Assembly: GCA_030843315.1 (NCBI GenBank)
Contig: JAUUPT010000015.1
Coordinates: forward strand, 1 to 64,000
Reading direction: 5' to 3'
Length of the DNA: 64,000 nt
DNA from: Bacteroidaceae bacterium
GTDB lineage: Bacteria; Bacteroidota; Bacteroidia; Bacteroidales; Bacteroidaceae
A model generated the notes under the pieces. That model saw only the letters and a list, made by a program, of their open reading frames with translations. It did no database searches and was not told the origin of the DNA. A program made the translations under genes and the position numbers. Positions 33,075 through 42,806 of the stretch are shown here, piece after piece (positions within the stretch are counted from its first letter, which is position 1; each line of letters starts with the position of its first letter).

Positions 33075-34397
33075 TTATTTTTTCATTTTCGGCATCATCT
33101 TGCCCATCTTGCTGCCGGTCACCATCTTCATCATCTTGCGAGTCTGGTCGAATTGTTTCAGCAAGCGGTTCACTTCTTGAATATTCGTACCGCTACCTTT
33201 GGCGATGCGTTGGCGGCGCGAGCCGTTCAATATGGCAGGATTGCTGCGCTCTTCGGGAGTCATGGAGTAGATAATGGCTTCGATGCTTTTGAAAGCGTTG
33301 TCGTCAATATCGATGTCTTTGATAGCCTTGCCCACACCCGGTATCATGGATGCCAGGTCTTTCAGGTTACCCATTTTCTTTATTTGGGCTATCTGGCTGA
33401 GGAAGTCGTTGAAGTCGAACTGGTTCTTGGCAATCTTCTTTTGCAGGCGTTTGGCTTCTTCTTCATCGTATTGCTCCTGTGCACGTTCTACCAAAGAAAC
33501 GATGTCACCCATACCGAGGATACGGTCTGCCATACGTGAAGGGTGGAACTGGTCGATAGCGTCCAGCTTTTCGCCCGTACCCACGAACTTAATCGGCTTG
33601 TTCACTACCGAACGGATAGAAAGAGCGGCACCACCGCGGGTATCACCGTCCAACTTCGTCAGTACCACACCGTTGAAGTCGAGGCGTTCGTTGAATTCCT
33701 TGGCTGTGTTCACTGCATCCTGACCGGTCATGGAGTCCACCACGAACAAAATTTCGTTCGGGTTGATGGCCTTCTTGATGGCAGCTATTTCGTTCATCAT
33801 CTCCTCGTCCACCGCCAGACGGCCGGCTGTATCGACGATTACCAAATCATAACCTTTGGCTTTGGCTTCCTGGATGGCGTTCTGGGCGATGCTTACCGGG
33901 TCTTTGCTATCCGGTTCAGAGTACATCGGAACGTCAATCTGCTCGGCCAGCACACGCAACTGCTCTACGGCGGCAGGACGATATATGTCGCAAGCTACCA
34001 GTAACGGTTTGCGGTTCTTTTTGCTCTTTAGCATGCGGGCCAGCTTTCCAGAGAAAGTGGTCTTACCGGAACCTTGCAGACCGGACATCAGGATAACGGC
34101 GGGTTTGGAGTCGATATCGATTTCTGCAGTCTCACCGCCCATGAGTTGGGTCAGTTCGTCATGCACTATCTTTACCATCAACTCGCTGGGTTTTACGGCA
34201 GTCAGCACGTTCTGTCCCATCGCTTTCTCCTTAACGGTATCGGTGAATGTTTTGGCTACTTTGTAGTTTACGTCGGCATCCAGAAGTGCTTTGCGCACGT
34301 CCTTCAAGGTTTCTGCAACGTTGATTTCGGTGATTTTGCCTTCACCTTTCAAGATTTTAAACGACCTCTCAAGTCTTTCGCTTAAATTATCGAACAT
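33075..34397 (-). CDS. ffh: Signal recognition particle protein Ffh
   Basis: A 440-aa SRP54 homologue. The N domain is followed by the GTPase with GLQGSGKTTFSGKLA, VDTAGRL and LTKLDGDTRGG, then a Met-rich M domain (about 300-440) with GSGTNIQEVNRLLKQFDQTR and repeated KMMKM near the end. It binds signal sequences and 4.5S RNA for membrane targeting. First gene of the ffh-folD-capA unit; AT-rich intergenic repeats (34404-34437) precede it. Confidence 0.97.
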   Translation of the reverse strand: MFDNLSERLERSFKILKGEGKITEINVAETLKDVRKALLDADVNYKVAKTFTDTVKEKAMGQNVLTAVKPSELMVKIVHDELTQLMGGETAEIDIDSKPAVILMSGLQGSGKTTFSGKLARMLKSKKNRKPLLVACDIYRPAAVEQLRVLAEQIDVPMYSEPDSKDPVSIAQNAIQEAKAKGYDLVIVDTAGRLAVDEEMMNEIAAIKKAINPNEILFVVDSMTGQDAVNTAKEFNERLDFNGVVLTKLDGDTRGGAALSIRSVVNKPIKFVGTGEKLDAIDQFHPSRMADRILGMGDIVSLVERAQEQYDEEEAKRLQKKIAKNQFDFNDFLSQIAQIKKMGNLKDLASMIPGVGKAIKDIDIDDNAFKSIEAIIYSMTPEERSNPAILNGSRRQRIAKGSGTNIQEVNRLLKQFDQTRKMMKMVTGSKMGKMMPKMKK

Positions 34398-34453
34398 AGT
34401 ATTTAATTACAATTACTAATTTACTAATTACAAATTACTTCTGTCAGAGAGTT

Positions 34454-36454
34454 TTAGCTATTCATGCTCATCAGGAATTCGTCGTTGTCTCTGGTCTTTT
34501 CCATGCGGTCTCTTACGAAGTTCATTGCTTCTATCGGATTCATGTCGGCAAGGTATTTACGCAGAATCCACATACGATCCAAAGTCTGCTTGTCTTGCAG
34601 CAGGTCGTCGCGGCGGGTGCTCGATGCAACGATGTTGACGGCAGGGAAGATACGCTTGTTGGACAGGTTGCGGTCGAGTTGTAACTCCATGTTACCTGTA
34701 CCCTTGAACTCTTCGAAGATAACTTCGTCCATCTTGGAGCCGGTATCGATCAGTGCAGTGGCAAGGATGGTCAGTGAACCGCCGCCTTCAATGTTACGTG
34801 CAGCACCGAAGAAGCGTTTGGGCTTATGCAGTGCATTGGCATCCACACCACCTGAAAGCACTTTGCCCGAAGCGGGGGATACAGTGTTGTAAGCACGTGC
34901 CAGACGGGTGATAGAGTCAAGGAAGATAACGACGTCGTGTCCGCATTCTACCATTCGTTTGGCTTTTTCGAGAACGATGCCTGCAATCTTCACGTGGCGT
35001 TCTGCCGGTTCGTCGAAAGTAGAAGCAATCACTTCGGCATTTACGGTGCGTGCCATGTCGGTTACTTCTTCCGGGCGCTCGTCTATGAGCAGCATTATCA
35101 TGTAAACTTCCGGGTGATTGGCTGCAATGGCATTGGCGATATCTTTCATCAAGATGGTCTTACCGGTTTTGGGCTGTGCCACAATCAAGGCACGCTGACC
35201 TTTACCGATAGGAGCGAAGAGATCGACCACGCGGGCAGACATAGAGTCGGAATAACCTCCTCTGCAAAGATTGAACTTCTCATCGGGGAAGAGCGGGGTA
35301 AGATGCTCAAAAGGTACACGGTCGCGGACAAAAGCCGGATCGCGTCCATTGATTTTGGACACCTTTACCAGTGGAAAATATTTTTCACCTTCTTTGGGCG
35401 GACGGATCACACCTTCTACCACATCGCCGGTTTTCAGGCCGAAGAGCTTGATTTGCGATTGTGATACATAGATATCGTCCGGTGAAGAAAGGTAGTTATA
35501 ATCGGATGAACGGAGAAAACCATAGCCGTCCTGCATGATTTCCAGTACACCGGTTCCGGTGAGGATATCATCGAACTCATAAGCCTTTTCACGCTCTATC
35601 GTTTTGCGTTGTTCAGGAACGGGAGTATAGTTCTCATTGGCATTGTACGGTTGAGCAGGGCGTTGAGGCTGTACAGCGGCAGGGCGTTGCTGGTAACCGG
35701 CACGATTATTATTATTGTTATTGTTTTCGCGCGGGCGCAGACGCGGACGCTGTTGTTGCTGCTGTGAGTGTTGTTCGGCGGGTGCGACAGGAGTTTCGGC
35801 TTTGGTAGCTTCGAATTTGCCGATGAGTTCAGAAGGTAATTCTATCTTTTCAGTCGGCAGGTCTTCAATCGGAATGAAGTCGTCTTCTACTTCTGCCAGG
35901 ATAGGGCTTTCATCCGGTACGATCTCTTTGGGAGCTTTGGTTTCTACCTTGGCAGACTTCGGCTCGAAGTTCAATTCCGGTTCTGCAATTGCCGGAGTTT
36001 CCTGTTCCGTAACTTCAGCAGTTTCTTCTTTCACTTTGCGCGGACGTCCCGGTTTACGTTTCGGGGCGGAAGCCGGCTTCTCGGAAGTAGCAGCAGCAGC
36101 GGCGGTTGCCGTAGCCGGTTCTTTGGGAGTAACTACTTTGGGCTGCTCTTTGGGTGTTTCCTCAGTTTTGGGTTTGGTGAGGTCGCCATTTTTGTTAGCA
36201 GAGAATACTTTGTCGTTATTTTCTTTCTTTACAGTCACTCGCGAACGCTTTTGTTTGTTGTCTCCTCCTTTGCGCTCTTCTTTCAGTTTGTCGGCGGCTA
36301 CTTTCTTGGTAGCTCCGGCAATGGCTTGTTCATCGAGTATTTTATAAACAAGTTCTTCTTTTTTAAGTGATTCTGTTTTCTTTATACCCAGTTCTTGGGC
36401 AATAGTTTGCAGTTCCGACAAATTCTTGTCGTTCAGTTGAATGATGTTATACAT
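34454..36454 (-). CDS. rho: Transcription termination factor Rho with long disordered insert
   Basis: A 666-aa Rho. The N-terminal Rho_N domain (about 1-50) is followed by about 240 low-complexity residues rich in Lys, Glu, Pro, Ala, Gln and Asn, then the RNA-binding domain (GVLEIMQDGYGFLRS) and the ATPase with AQPKTGKTILMKDIA and LLIDERPEEVTDM. E. coli Rho has 419 aa. Such an insert in B. thetaiotaomicron Rho has been reported to drive phase separation and gut fitness. The start at 36454 (MYNIIQLNDKN) is preferred over the frame from 36532. Confidence 0.95.
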   Translation of the reverse strand: MYNIIQLNDKNLSELQTIAQELGIKKTESLKKEELVYKILDEQAIAGATKKVAADKLKEERKGGDNKQKRSRVTVKKENNDKVFSANKNGDLTKPKTEETPKEQPKVVTPKEPATATAAAAATSEKPASAPKRKPGRPRKVKEETAEVTEQETPAIAEPELNFEPKSAKVETKAPKEIVPDESPILAEVEDDFIPIEDLPTEKIELPSELIGKFEATKAETPVAPAEQHSQQQQQRPRLRPRENNNNNNNRAGYQQRPAAVQPQRPAQPYNANENYTPVPEQRKTIEREKAYEFDDILTGTGVLEIMQDGYGFLRSSDYNYLSSPDDIYVSQSQIKLFGLKTGDVVEGVIRPPKEGEKYFPLVKVSKINGRDPAFVRDRVPFEHLTPLFPDEKFNLCRGGYSDSMSARVVDLFAPIGKGQRALIVAQPKTGKTILMKDIANAIAANHPEVYMIMLLIDERPEEVTDMARTVNAEVIASTFDEPAERHVKIAGIVLEKAKRMVECGHDVVIFLDSITRLARAYNTVSPASGKVLSGGVDANALHKPKRFFGAARNIEGGGSLTILATALIDTGSKMDEVIFEEFKGTGNMELQLDRNLSNKRIFPAVNIVASSTRRDDLLQDKQTLDRMWILRKYLADMNPIEAMNFVRDRMEKTRDNDEFLMSMNS

Positions 36455-36703
36455 ACAGTATATGTGTGAATGGTTTAATATTTTTCGTTTGAAAAGGCAC
36501 AAATGCGCAGTTGTATATGTCGTCTGGAACAACTTTGGCAGGTTTGCCTTGTAATTTATGATTTATGGGATATTTATTATTGAACCGGAAATCTGGTTAA
36601 CAATTCTTGCCGCAGCAGGAAGTCGCAGAATGTTTCAACGGCGCAAAGGTAATAAATATTTTTGGTTTCATAAATAAATTGCCCTTTTTTCAATTTAAAA
36701 CTT

Positions 36704-36711
36704 TACCTTTG
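36704..36711 (+). promoter_or_regulatory. -7 element (TACCTTTG)
   Basis: TACCTTTG lies 52 bases before the ATG at 36764; TTG at 36679-36681 is a possible -33 element at 22 bases. Confidence 0.5.
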
Positions 36712-36763
36712 CCTTAAAAGAGAAGGTAAATTATCCTTTGGCATTAAATAAAAGCATTAATTT

Positions 36764-37597
36764 ATGAATATAGATGAAGCGCGCCTGATAACGTTTTCAC
36801 CCACTTGTACTTCTAAACAAGTAGGCAAGGCAATTGTTCGCGGCACGGGAATTTCTTCTGTGACAGAAATGGACCTTACTTTGAAAGTCTCTGCCGACCA
36901 GGAAGTTCCGGCAAATACTTTAGCTGTTATTACAGTGCCCGTTTATGGCGGGCATGTGGCTCCGTTGGCGTTGGAGCGGATGAAGAACCTTCATTCGGAC
37001 GGTGCACCTGCCGTGATAGTAGTGGTCTATGGAAACCGGGCTTACGAAAAGGCGTTGACCGACTTGGATGCTTTTGTTACCGAACGCGGTTTCAAGGTGA
37101 TTGCGGGAGCTACTTTCGTTGGAGAGCATTCGTTTAGTAATGACAAATATCCGGTAGCTGCCGGTCGTCCCGATGTCGATGACTTGGAGTATGCAGCGCT
37201 TTTCGGCGAAAAGATACGCACCAAGATTGCTGCCGCCACTGATATGGAAAAACTGTATGGAGTGGATGTGTCGCGTATTCAGCGTCCTCGTCAACCCTTC
37301 TTCCCCTTGCTTCGCTTTCTGCGCAAGGTTGTTCAATTGCGTAAGAGTGGCGTTCCCACCCCGGTCACTCCGAAGGTGGATGCCGAACGTTGCACGCATT
37401 GCGGATATTGTGCGATGCATTGCCCCACGGGTGCCATCTTGAAAGGGGATGAATGCAATACGATTACCGAGAAATGTATCCGATGCTGTGCTTGCGTAAA
37501 AGGATGCCCGCAGAAAGCACGCACTTACGATACGCCGTTTGTTGTATTGCTGGCGGATTGTTTCAAGAGGCAGAAAGAAGACAGGATTATTATTTAG
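36764..37597 (+). CDS. EFR1-type flavodoxin/ferredoxin protein
   Basis: A 277-aa protein. A flavodoxin-like domain (about 8-160; TFSPTCTSKQVGKAIVRG as the FMN phosphate loop and VPVYGGHVAPLALER) is fused to two 4Fe-4S clusters (CTHCGYCAMHCPTGAI and CIRCCACVKGCPQKAR). This is the EFR1 arrangement of electron-transfer proteins. The redox partner is unknown. It stands alone between rho and tilS. Confidence 0.85.
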   Translation: MNIDEARLITFSPTCTSKQVGKAIVRGTGISSVTEMDLTLKVSADQEVPANTLAVITVPVYGGHVAPLALERMKNLHSDGAPAVIVVVYGNRAYEKALTDLDAFVTERGFKVIAGATFVGEHSFSNDKYPVAAGRPDVDDLEYAALFGEKIRTKIAAATDMEKLYGVDVSRIQRPRQPFFPLLRFLRKVVQLRKSGVPTPVTPKVDAERCTHCGYCAMHCPTGAILKGDECNTITEKCIRCCACVKGCPQKARTYDTPFVVLLADCFKRQKEDRIII

Positions 37598-37607
37598 TGA
37601 TAACTTA

Positions 37608-38876
37608 TCATTTATCACTTATCACTGTTATCACTTTCTTCGTCCCCTCATCTACTCTAAATCGATTGTCCGCCCGTTCTCCCACCAGCCAGATGATATC
37701 ATCGCCGCAGCAGAGCACCCATTGCCGTTCTTTGCGCAAAAGGGAGAACTTGCGGTCGGTCAGATAATCGCTTACTTTTTTCCGCCCTTTCATGCCGAAG
37801 GGCACGAATGTATCTCCTTGCTGCCAGAGGCGTAATGAGAGGGAATGCCGTAGTTTGTCCGCATCGAAGCAAGCTGTGTTCCTATCCCGTGGAATCACAA
37901 AGTCGGGAGTATATTCATACTCTTTCATCGTTAAGTTCGGTTTCGTAGCTTCTTGCAGCGGCTCTATCAGCAGCAGTTCCCGGTCTTTGACGACGCGCCA
38001 GCAGGTGCTGGCAAAGACTTTACCCGGCTGTCCGCTCAATGCCCGGTATATGTCTTTCACCTGGGCGGCATTGAATCCCAGCGGATACAATATTTCAAAC
38101 AGTACTGTTTCCGGCGCCGTCTCTTGCAACAAGGTATGGATGCGTATGCCTTCGGGAGTTAGTATTCGCTTTTTTGCTTCTTCTATACCTCTTTTATATA
38201 TAGAGGCTGCATCTTCCAGATGTTCCGCCGTTTTCAGAATACTTTCTTTTACTGCGGGGTTGATCTCCTGCATCATGGGTAGCAGATTGAGCCGTATCTT
38301 GTTGCGGGTATATTCGTCTTGCAGGTTGGTGCTGTCCGTCACGTAGCTTTGTCCGAGGCTGTCCAGATAGTCTGTTATTTCTTTCCGGTCCAGGCAGAGT
38401 AGGGGACGTGCTATTTTCCCGTTCCGGGGCTGTATTCCCCGCAGTCCGTTGATGCCGGTTCCCCGGATTAGATTGAGCAGAAACGTTTCCACGCTGTCGT
38501 CCCGGTGGTGTGCTACGGCTATTACTGCTGCACCACATTTCTCCCGTACTTCTTCAAACCAGCCGTAGCGCAATTCCCTCGCAGCCATTTCGATAGAGAT
38601 ATGCCGTTCCTTTGCCTCTTTCTCCGTGTCGAAATGAACGATGTGCAAGGGCACTTCCTGTTCCCGGCATAAGCTGCGCACAAACTCTTCGTCCCGGTCG
38701 GATTCCGCTCCGCGAAGATGAAAATTGCAGTGGGCTGCTTCGCAGGTATATCCTAAGTGCAGGAGCAGGCGCAACAACGCCACCGAGTCGGCTCCTCCAC
38801 TCAGTGCCACCAGCACTTTGTCTTCTGCTGTGAAGAGTCTGTGGTGGTCAATATATTGTGCTACATGAGATTTCAT
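37608..38876 (-). CDS. tilS: tRNA(Ile)-lysidine synthase
   Basis: A 422-aa TilS. The N-terminal PP-loop ATPase has LVALSGGADSVALLRLL, AHCNFHLRGAESDRDE and VAHHRDDSVETFLLNLIRGTG; C-terminal substrate-binding domains follow (DTFVPFGMKGRKKVSDYLTD). It makes lysidine at C34 of tRNA-Ile(CAU), so it is essential. Start: ATG 38876, just after a TATCTTTG promoter motif at 38883-38890, leaving an almost leaderless transcript. Confidence 0.95.
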   Translation of the reverse strand: MKSHVAQYIDHHRLFTAEDKVLVALSGGADSVALLRLLLHLGYTCEAAHCNFHLRGAESDRDEEFVRSLCREQEVPLHIVHFDTEKEAKERHISIEMAARELRYGWFEEVREKCGAAVIAVAHHRDDSVETFLLNLIRGTGINGLRGIQPRNGKIARPLLCLDRKEITDYLDSLGQSYVTDSTNLQDEYTRNKIRLNLLPMMQEINPAVKESILKTAEHLEDAASIYKRGIEEAKKRILTPEGIRIHTLLQETAPETVLFEILYPLGFNAAQVKDIYRALSGQPGKVFASTCWRVVKDRELLLIEPLQEATKPNLTMKEYEYTPDFVIPRDRNTACFDADKLRHSLSLRLWQQGDTFVPFGMKGRKKVSDYLTDRKFSLLRKERQWVLCCGDDIIWLVGERADNRFRVDEGTKKVITVISDK

Positions 38877-38914
38877 ATTTTGCAAAGATATACATCTTTC
38901 TCAACATAACATCG

Positions 38915-41803
38915 CTATCGCTTACACAAACTTCGGAAATCGCAGTACTCGCACTTTTTCGTATCTTCCGTCTGGCTGAAAGTCTCTTCCTCGTTGTAAA
39001 TCTCTTGCAGCAATCCTTGCAGGCGTTCGCGGAACTCGTCTTCGTAGAAGGCGAAGTTGTTGACCGGCGTTTTGGCTTGCCGCGGTGCTCCTATTTCGAT
39101 GACCGGGGAGTAGTTTTCGGAAGCTGCCCGGTGGATGTAGAGCAGGGAGGGGGCTACCTTCAACGGCTGCCGGCGGCATAGGATGGCGGCATAGAGGAAG
39201 GTTTGGAAGATGTAGCTGGGGCGGTTGTCGGCAGGGGTGAAGAGCTGCTCGATGCTTTCGGGCGTCTTGGGCGTACCTCCGGTTTTGTAGTCTACGATGC
39301 GCAGGGTATCATCCTTGCTGTCCAGGCGGTCTATGGTGCCGCCTATTTGCAGGGTGAGGGCGCCTTGCGGGGTGGAGATTTCCATCACTTCCCTTACTTC
39401 CTGCTCCATGCCTTCCATGCAGAAGGGGGCGTATTGCAGGTCGTTGCGCAGCAACTGGCGCAGGTAGGAGGCGATGACTTTGGAGTGGATGAGCTGCGTG
39501 CCGTTGTACTCCGGTTGCTCCGTTGCCGGCAGGTGGAAGAGTTTCTCTTTGAAAGCATTGTCTACATAGGTCTGAAGGCGGACGTCGTTCTTCAACAGTT
39601 GCTCCAAATCCTCTTTCCGTATTTCTTTTCCATTGGCAGTGAGGTCATGGTACACCAACTCGGCGGCATAGTGGAAGATGGTTCCGAACAGGGCGGAATC
39701 TATCTCGGCACTCACTTCTTCGGGCGCTTTCAGTCCGGCAACGTAGCGGTAGTAGAACTTCAGACGGCAATCGAGGTAGGCGTTCAGAGCCGACGGGGAG
39801 AAGTAGGCGCGGGGGTGCCGGTGTATGTCGTAGGCACTATGCATCTGTGCCAGCATTTCTGGTGTCTTGACGATGTTGATGTTCCGGCTCGACTGGGGCG
39901 ACTGTCCGGCTTCGAGGTACTGGCGGCGTATGTCGTGCGGAGACTCTACAAGGAATTGCAGCATGAAGCGGGACATCTCGCCACGGTTCAGCCCGTCGGA
40001 AGAGGTGTTGTACAACAAGGTGACGTTCTCCGCCCGCTGGATGAGGCGGTAGAAGTAGTAGGCATAGACGGCATTCTTGTGCTCGATGGTGGTCATGCCG
40101 AAGGCGCGCCGCAGGTTGTAGGGGATGAAGGAGGAATCGCCGCCCGCCTTGGGCAACTGCCCTTCGTTGAGGGAGAGCATGATGAGGTTGCGGAAGTCGA
40201 GGTTGCGCGTTTCCAGTACGCCCATCACCTGCATACCGATGGCGGGTTCGCCGTGGAATGGGATGTTGGCGGAGGTGAGCAGGCGGTTCAGCAGACGCTT
40301 CAGGGTATCTATTCTCACACCGGCAAGATCGCCGGTTTCAATGAGGCTGACGAGGCGGTTGATGAGGGTGTAGCTCTTGAACAACGATTCGCGGTAGAGC
40401 TGGTTGAAGATGTCTTCGGCATCCTTCTCCTGGCGATAGACCACGGCTACCAGGCGAAGCAGGTCGGTGAGGTAGCGGCAGAGGGCGGCAATGCCGTTCT
40501 GCGGGGTGAATATCTGTTCCAGAAAGGCGTCCTGCTTCAGTTCCGAGGGGAGGGGGTAGAAGCGGTTGTCTTTTGTCAGTTGGCGTTCCAGGGTCTCGGC
40601 GGCAGAGGAAAGCTGACGGGTGTAGGGGTGTTTCAGCAGAGCGAGCACGGTTTCGTAGGAATACCGGCCGGTGCCTGCATGGTAACCGGTAGTTTGCAAT
40701 TCCATCAGTGCATTGATGAAACTATAGACAGGTGTCTGTGCCAAGGGAAATCCCATAGTGATGTTGACGTTCTTCACCTCCGAAGGGATGGAGTGGAGGA
40801 CGGGCAGCAGCAGGGCTTCGTTGCAGAGGACGACGGCGTTCTCCTTTTCCTTCGTTCCCCCGTCGAGCCCTAATCCGCGTATCCACTCCGGGAGGTAACG
40901 TGCCTGGGCATTTTCCGTAGGGGCGGAGATGAAACGTACGTTCTTCGGTCGGCGCAGGACGTCGAAGGCGGTTTCGGGCAGTTGGTTGGGAAAAACTGCG
41001 AGGTTGCGGAGGATGAACTCGCCCGCTTCGTGGGTGTAGGGAGGCTGTTGCTCGCGGGGCAGGCGGGTGTAGAAGATGTCGTAGTCCCAGTAGAACATAG
41101 CTTTCCCGGCATCTTGCAGCAGCTGGAAGAAGCGGGTTTCCACCCGGTTCAGCACGTTGAAGCCGACGAAGACGTAGCGGTCATAGCGCAGGCGGTCGGG
41201 GACGAGTTGCTCCATGACTTGTCGGTACATCATGCCTTCATAGGCGATGCCGAGCTCGGAGAGGCGGGCACGGTAGCGGCGGTAGATGTCTCCCAGCTTG
41301 TCCCAAAGAGAGATGAACTTGGCTTTCAGTTCGGTGCGCCTTTCGATGGAGAAGTTCTGGAAGAACTGCCGGATGGCTTCTTCCTGCTCGGGGTCGAGGA
41401 AGTCATAGTCGTCCATGATGTTCTTCAAGTCTTGCAGGTTGGAGAAGAGGCGGTCGGCATCCACCAGGTTCTTGTCCACGTCGTCGAAGTCGCTGATAAG
41501 CAGTTCGCCCCAGAAGTAGAAGTCGTCCAGTGTCTCTTCACTATGGGTTTCTTCGCGAAAGACCTTATAGAGTTCGCACACCAGGCGAATGGGGTCGCCC
41601 GGCTTCAGGGGCGATAGCTGGCGGAACAGTTCGCTGATGCTGACGTAGGCGGGCGACCATAGCGGGCGGGCGGACTGCGCGGCGAGGTATTCGTTGAAGA
41701 ACAGGCTGGCGCGCTTGTTAGGGAAAACGATAGCGGTGCGTGAGAGGTCGCTGCCTATCTTCGTGTAAAGGTCTTGGGCTACGAGTTGGAGGAATGTTTC
41801 CAT
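38915..41803 (-). CDS. addB: AddB-like PD-(D/E)XK nuclease
   Basis: A 962-aa protein related to AddB/RecC-side subunits. The C-terminus has a Cas4/RecB-type nuclease (DRLDSKDDTLRIVDYKTGG) framed by the iron-sulfur cysteines: one in YLDCRLKFYYRYV and three in CEYCDFRSLC at the end. The N-terminal helicase-like half has a degenerate P-loop (IVFPNKRASLFF). With the AddA-like protein it would process double-strand breaks for RecA. It starts 10 bases after the HU-like gene stop. Confidence 0.85.
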   Translation of the reverse strand: METFLQLVAQDLYTKIGSDLSRTAIVFPNKRASLFFNEYLAAQSARPLWSPAYVSISELFRQLSPLKPGDPIRLVCELYKVFREETHSEETLDDFYFWGELLISDFDDVDKNLVDADRLFSNLQDLKNIMDDYDFLDPEQEEAIRQFFQNFSIERRTELKAKFISLWDKLGDIYRRYRARLSELGIAYEGMMYRQVMEQLVPDRLRYDRYVFVGFNVLNRVETRFFQLLQDAGKAMFYWDYDIFYTRLPREQQPPYTHEAGEFILRNLAVFPNQLPETAFDVLRRPKNVRFISAPTENAQARYLPEWIRGLGLDGGTKEKENAVVLCNEALLLPVLHSIPSEVKNVNITMGFPLAQTPVYSFINALMELQTTGYHAGTGRYSYETVLALLKHPYTRQLSSAAETLERQLTKDNRFYPLPSELKQDAFLEQIFTPQNGIAALCRYLTDLLRLVAVVYRQEKDAEDIFNQLYRESLFKSYTLINRLVSLIETGDLAGVRIDTLKRLLNRLLTSANIPFHGEPAIGMQVMGVLETRNLDFRNLIMLSLNEGQLPKAGGDSSFIPYNLRRAFGMTTIEHKNAVYAYYFYRLIQRAENVTLLYNTSSDGLNRGEMSRFMLQFLVESPHDIRRQYLEAGQSPQSSRNINIVKTPEMLAQMHSAYDIHRHPRAYFSPSALNAYLDCRLKFYYRYVAGLKAPEEVSAEIDSALFGTIFHYAAELVYHDLTANGKEIRKEDLEQLLKNDVRLQTYVDNAFKEKLFHLPATEQPEYNGTQLIHSKVIASYLRQLLRNDLQYAPFCMEGMEQEVREVMEISTPQGALTLQIGGTIDRLDSKDDTLRIVDYKTGGTPKTPESIEQLFTPADNRPSYIFQTFLYAAILCRRQPLKVAPSLLYIHRAASENYSPVIEIGAPRQAKTPVNNFAFYEDEFRERLQGLLQEIYNEEETFSQTEDTKKCEYCDFRSLCKR

Positions 41804-41813
41804 ATTGGCTATG

Positions 41814-42623
41814 TTAGTGGTTTAAAGTTGGATAATTCAGGGTCGGTGGGGATAGAGGGGTGTTCTCCTTCTCTACTACTCCCAGCACCTTCAGCGGTGT
41901 CTGCGTGGTGTACTCTGCCGCCTGCTTCATGGGCGTGGGATTGGTGGTGCATTGGCTGACGACGCGTATGAGGTATTCGCCCTGCGGCAGGTCCGGCGGG
42001 GCAAGGGCGATGATGCGCTTGCGGGTGCAGACGACGAGTTCTTCGGGGCGGATGTGGAGGCGTTCGTCTCCGGTGGCGGCGTCGATGAGGTAGACGCCCC
42101 GCTGGGGCAGGTCGCCATTCATCAGCAGCATACGGCCGCGCAGGGTGAAGGTGCGCCCGGGCGTCAGACGCTCGTTATGGGTGTGGCTGGCGGTATCTTC
42201 CACATCGCTGACGGAGAGGCGGAGGCCGGTGCCGCTCACTTCATGGAAAAGCGGGTCGGCAAGTACTGCTTTCAGTCGCGCACCGGGGGTGTAGCGCACG
42301 GTGGCGATGTTCTGTCGGCGGGCTTCGGGGTCGGTGCGGTCGGGGTTCCAGATGCCCGTCACGGTGGGGGTCAGGGTACCTATCAGGGTGCTGACGGCAG
42401 AGCCTTCGAGAAGGCAGTCTTCGGCTTCATTCAGCAATACTTGTGCGGCGGCACGCAGGGTCTCCGGGTTCAGTCCGCAACCGCCTCCGTCGGTGGCGCG
42501 GGCTATCAGGTCGTCCAGCGTCAGGGTGCGGGCAATTATTGCTTTGGGATAGAACACATCTTTCTGGTCGGTGTAGTTGGAGCGTATCAGTCGCACGTTC
42601 CATTCAGCTCTCTTCTTGCTCAT
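41814..42623 (-). CDS. HU-like DNA-binding protein with C-terminal immunoglobulin-like domain
   Basis: A 269-aa protein. The N-terminal 130 residues resemble the Bacteroidetes HU-like domain (LDDLIARATDGGGCGLNPET, ETLRAAAQVLLNEAEDCLLEG and TVTGIW), and a C-terminal region of strands (DVEDTASHTHNERLTPG onward) resembles the DUF4469/Ig-like tail of such proteins. Its 5' region holds a 22-bp phased repeat array, as in the HU-like gene at 19825-20223. It is the first gene of a unit with addB, so it may regulate it or act in the same process. Confidence 0.7.
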   Translation of the reverse strand: MSKKRAEWNVRLIRSNYTDQKDVFYPKAIIARTLTLDDLIARATDGGGCGLNPETLRAAAQVLLNEAEDCLLEGSAVSTLIGTLTPTVTGIWNPDRTDPEARRQNIATVRYTPGARLKAVLADPLFHEVSGTGLRLSVSDVEDTASHTHNERLTPGRTFTLRGRMLLMNGDLPQRGVYLIDAATGDERLHIRPEELVVCTRKRIIALAPPDLPQGEYLIRVVSQCTTNPTPMKQAAEYTTQTPLKVLGVVEKENTPLSPPTLNYPTLNH

Positions 42624-42632
42624 GCTTCAATG

Positions 42633-42753
42633 CTGTATTGGGTTTATATCTTCACAAAGATAAGTATTTATCTTTATAAAGATATGTTTTTATCCTGCTA
42701 AAGATATAAATTTATCTTCATAAGGATATTTGTTTATCTTTAGGAGGATATGG
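42633..42753. repeat. 22-bp phased array upstream of the second HU-like gene
   Basis: Units at 42655, 42677, 42699 and 42721 plus partial copies on both sides repeat every 22 bases. Each has AAGATA or a variant, then TTATCTT, so a dyad of the type AAAGATA-N-TATCTTT. The minus-strand CAAAGATA at 42655-42662 reads TATCTTTG, so the array covers the -7 element of the gene. Sequence differs from the first array, but period and dyad design agree. Confidence 0.75.
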
Positions 42754-42806
42754 ACTAAGTGCGGGCTACTGCCGGCTGAATCTTACAGGTACCGTGTACT
42801 TCACAT

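Noticed and set aside
39203..40873. 556-aa plus-strand ORF opposite addB
   Set aside because: Gly/Val-rich mirror of a high-GC coding region; the minus frame has the AddB motifs.
41814..42623. Conjugation or phage origin for the second HU-like gene
   Set aside because: It is embedded in the add locus with core-like base composition; nothing nearby is mobile.
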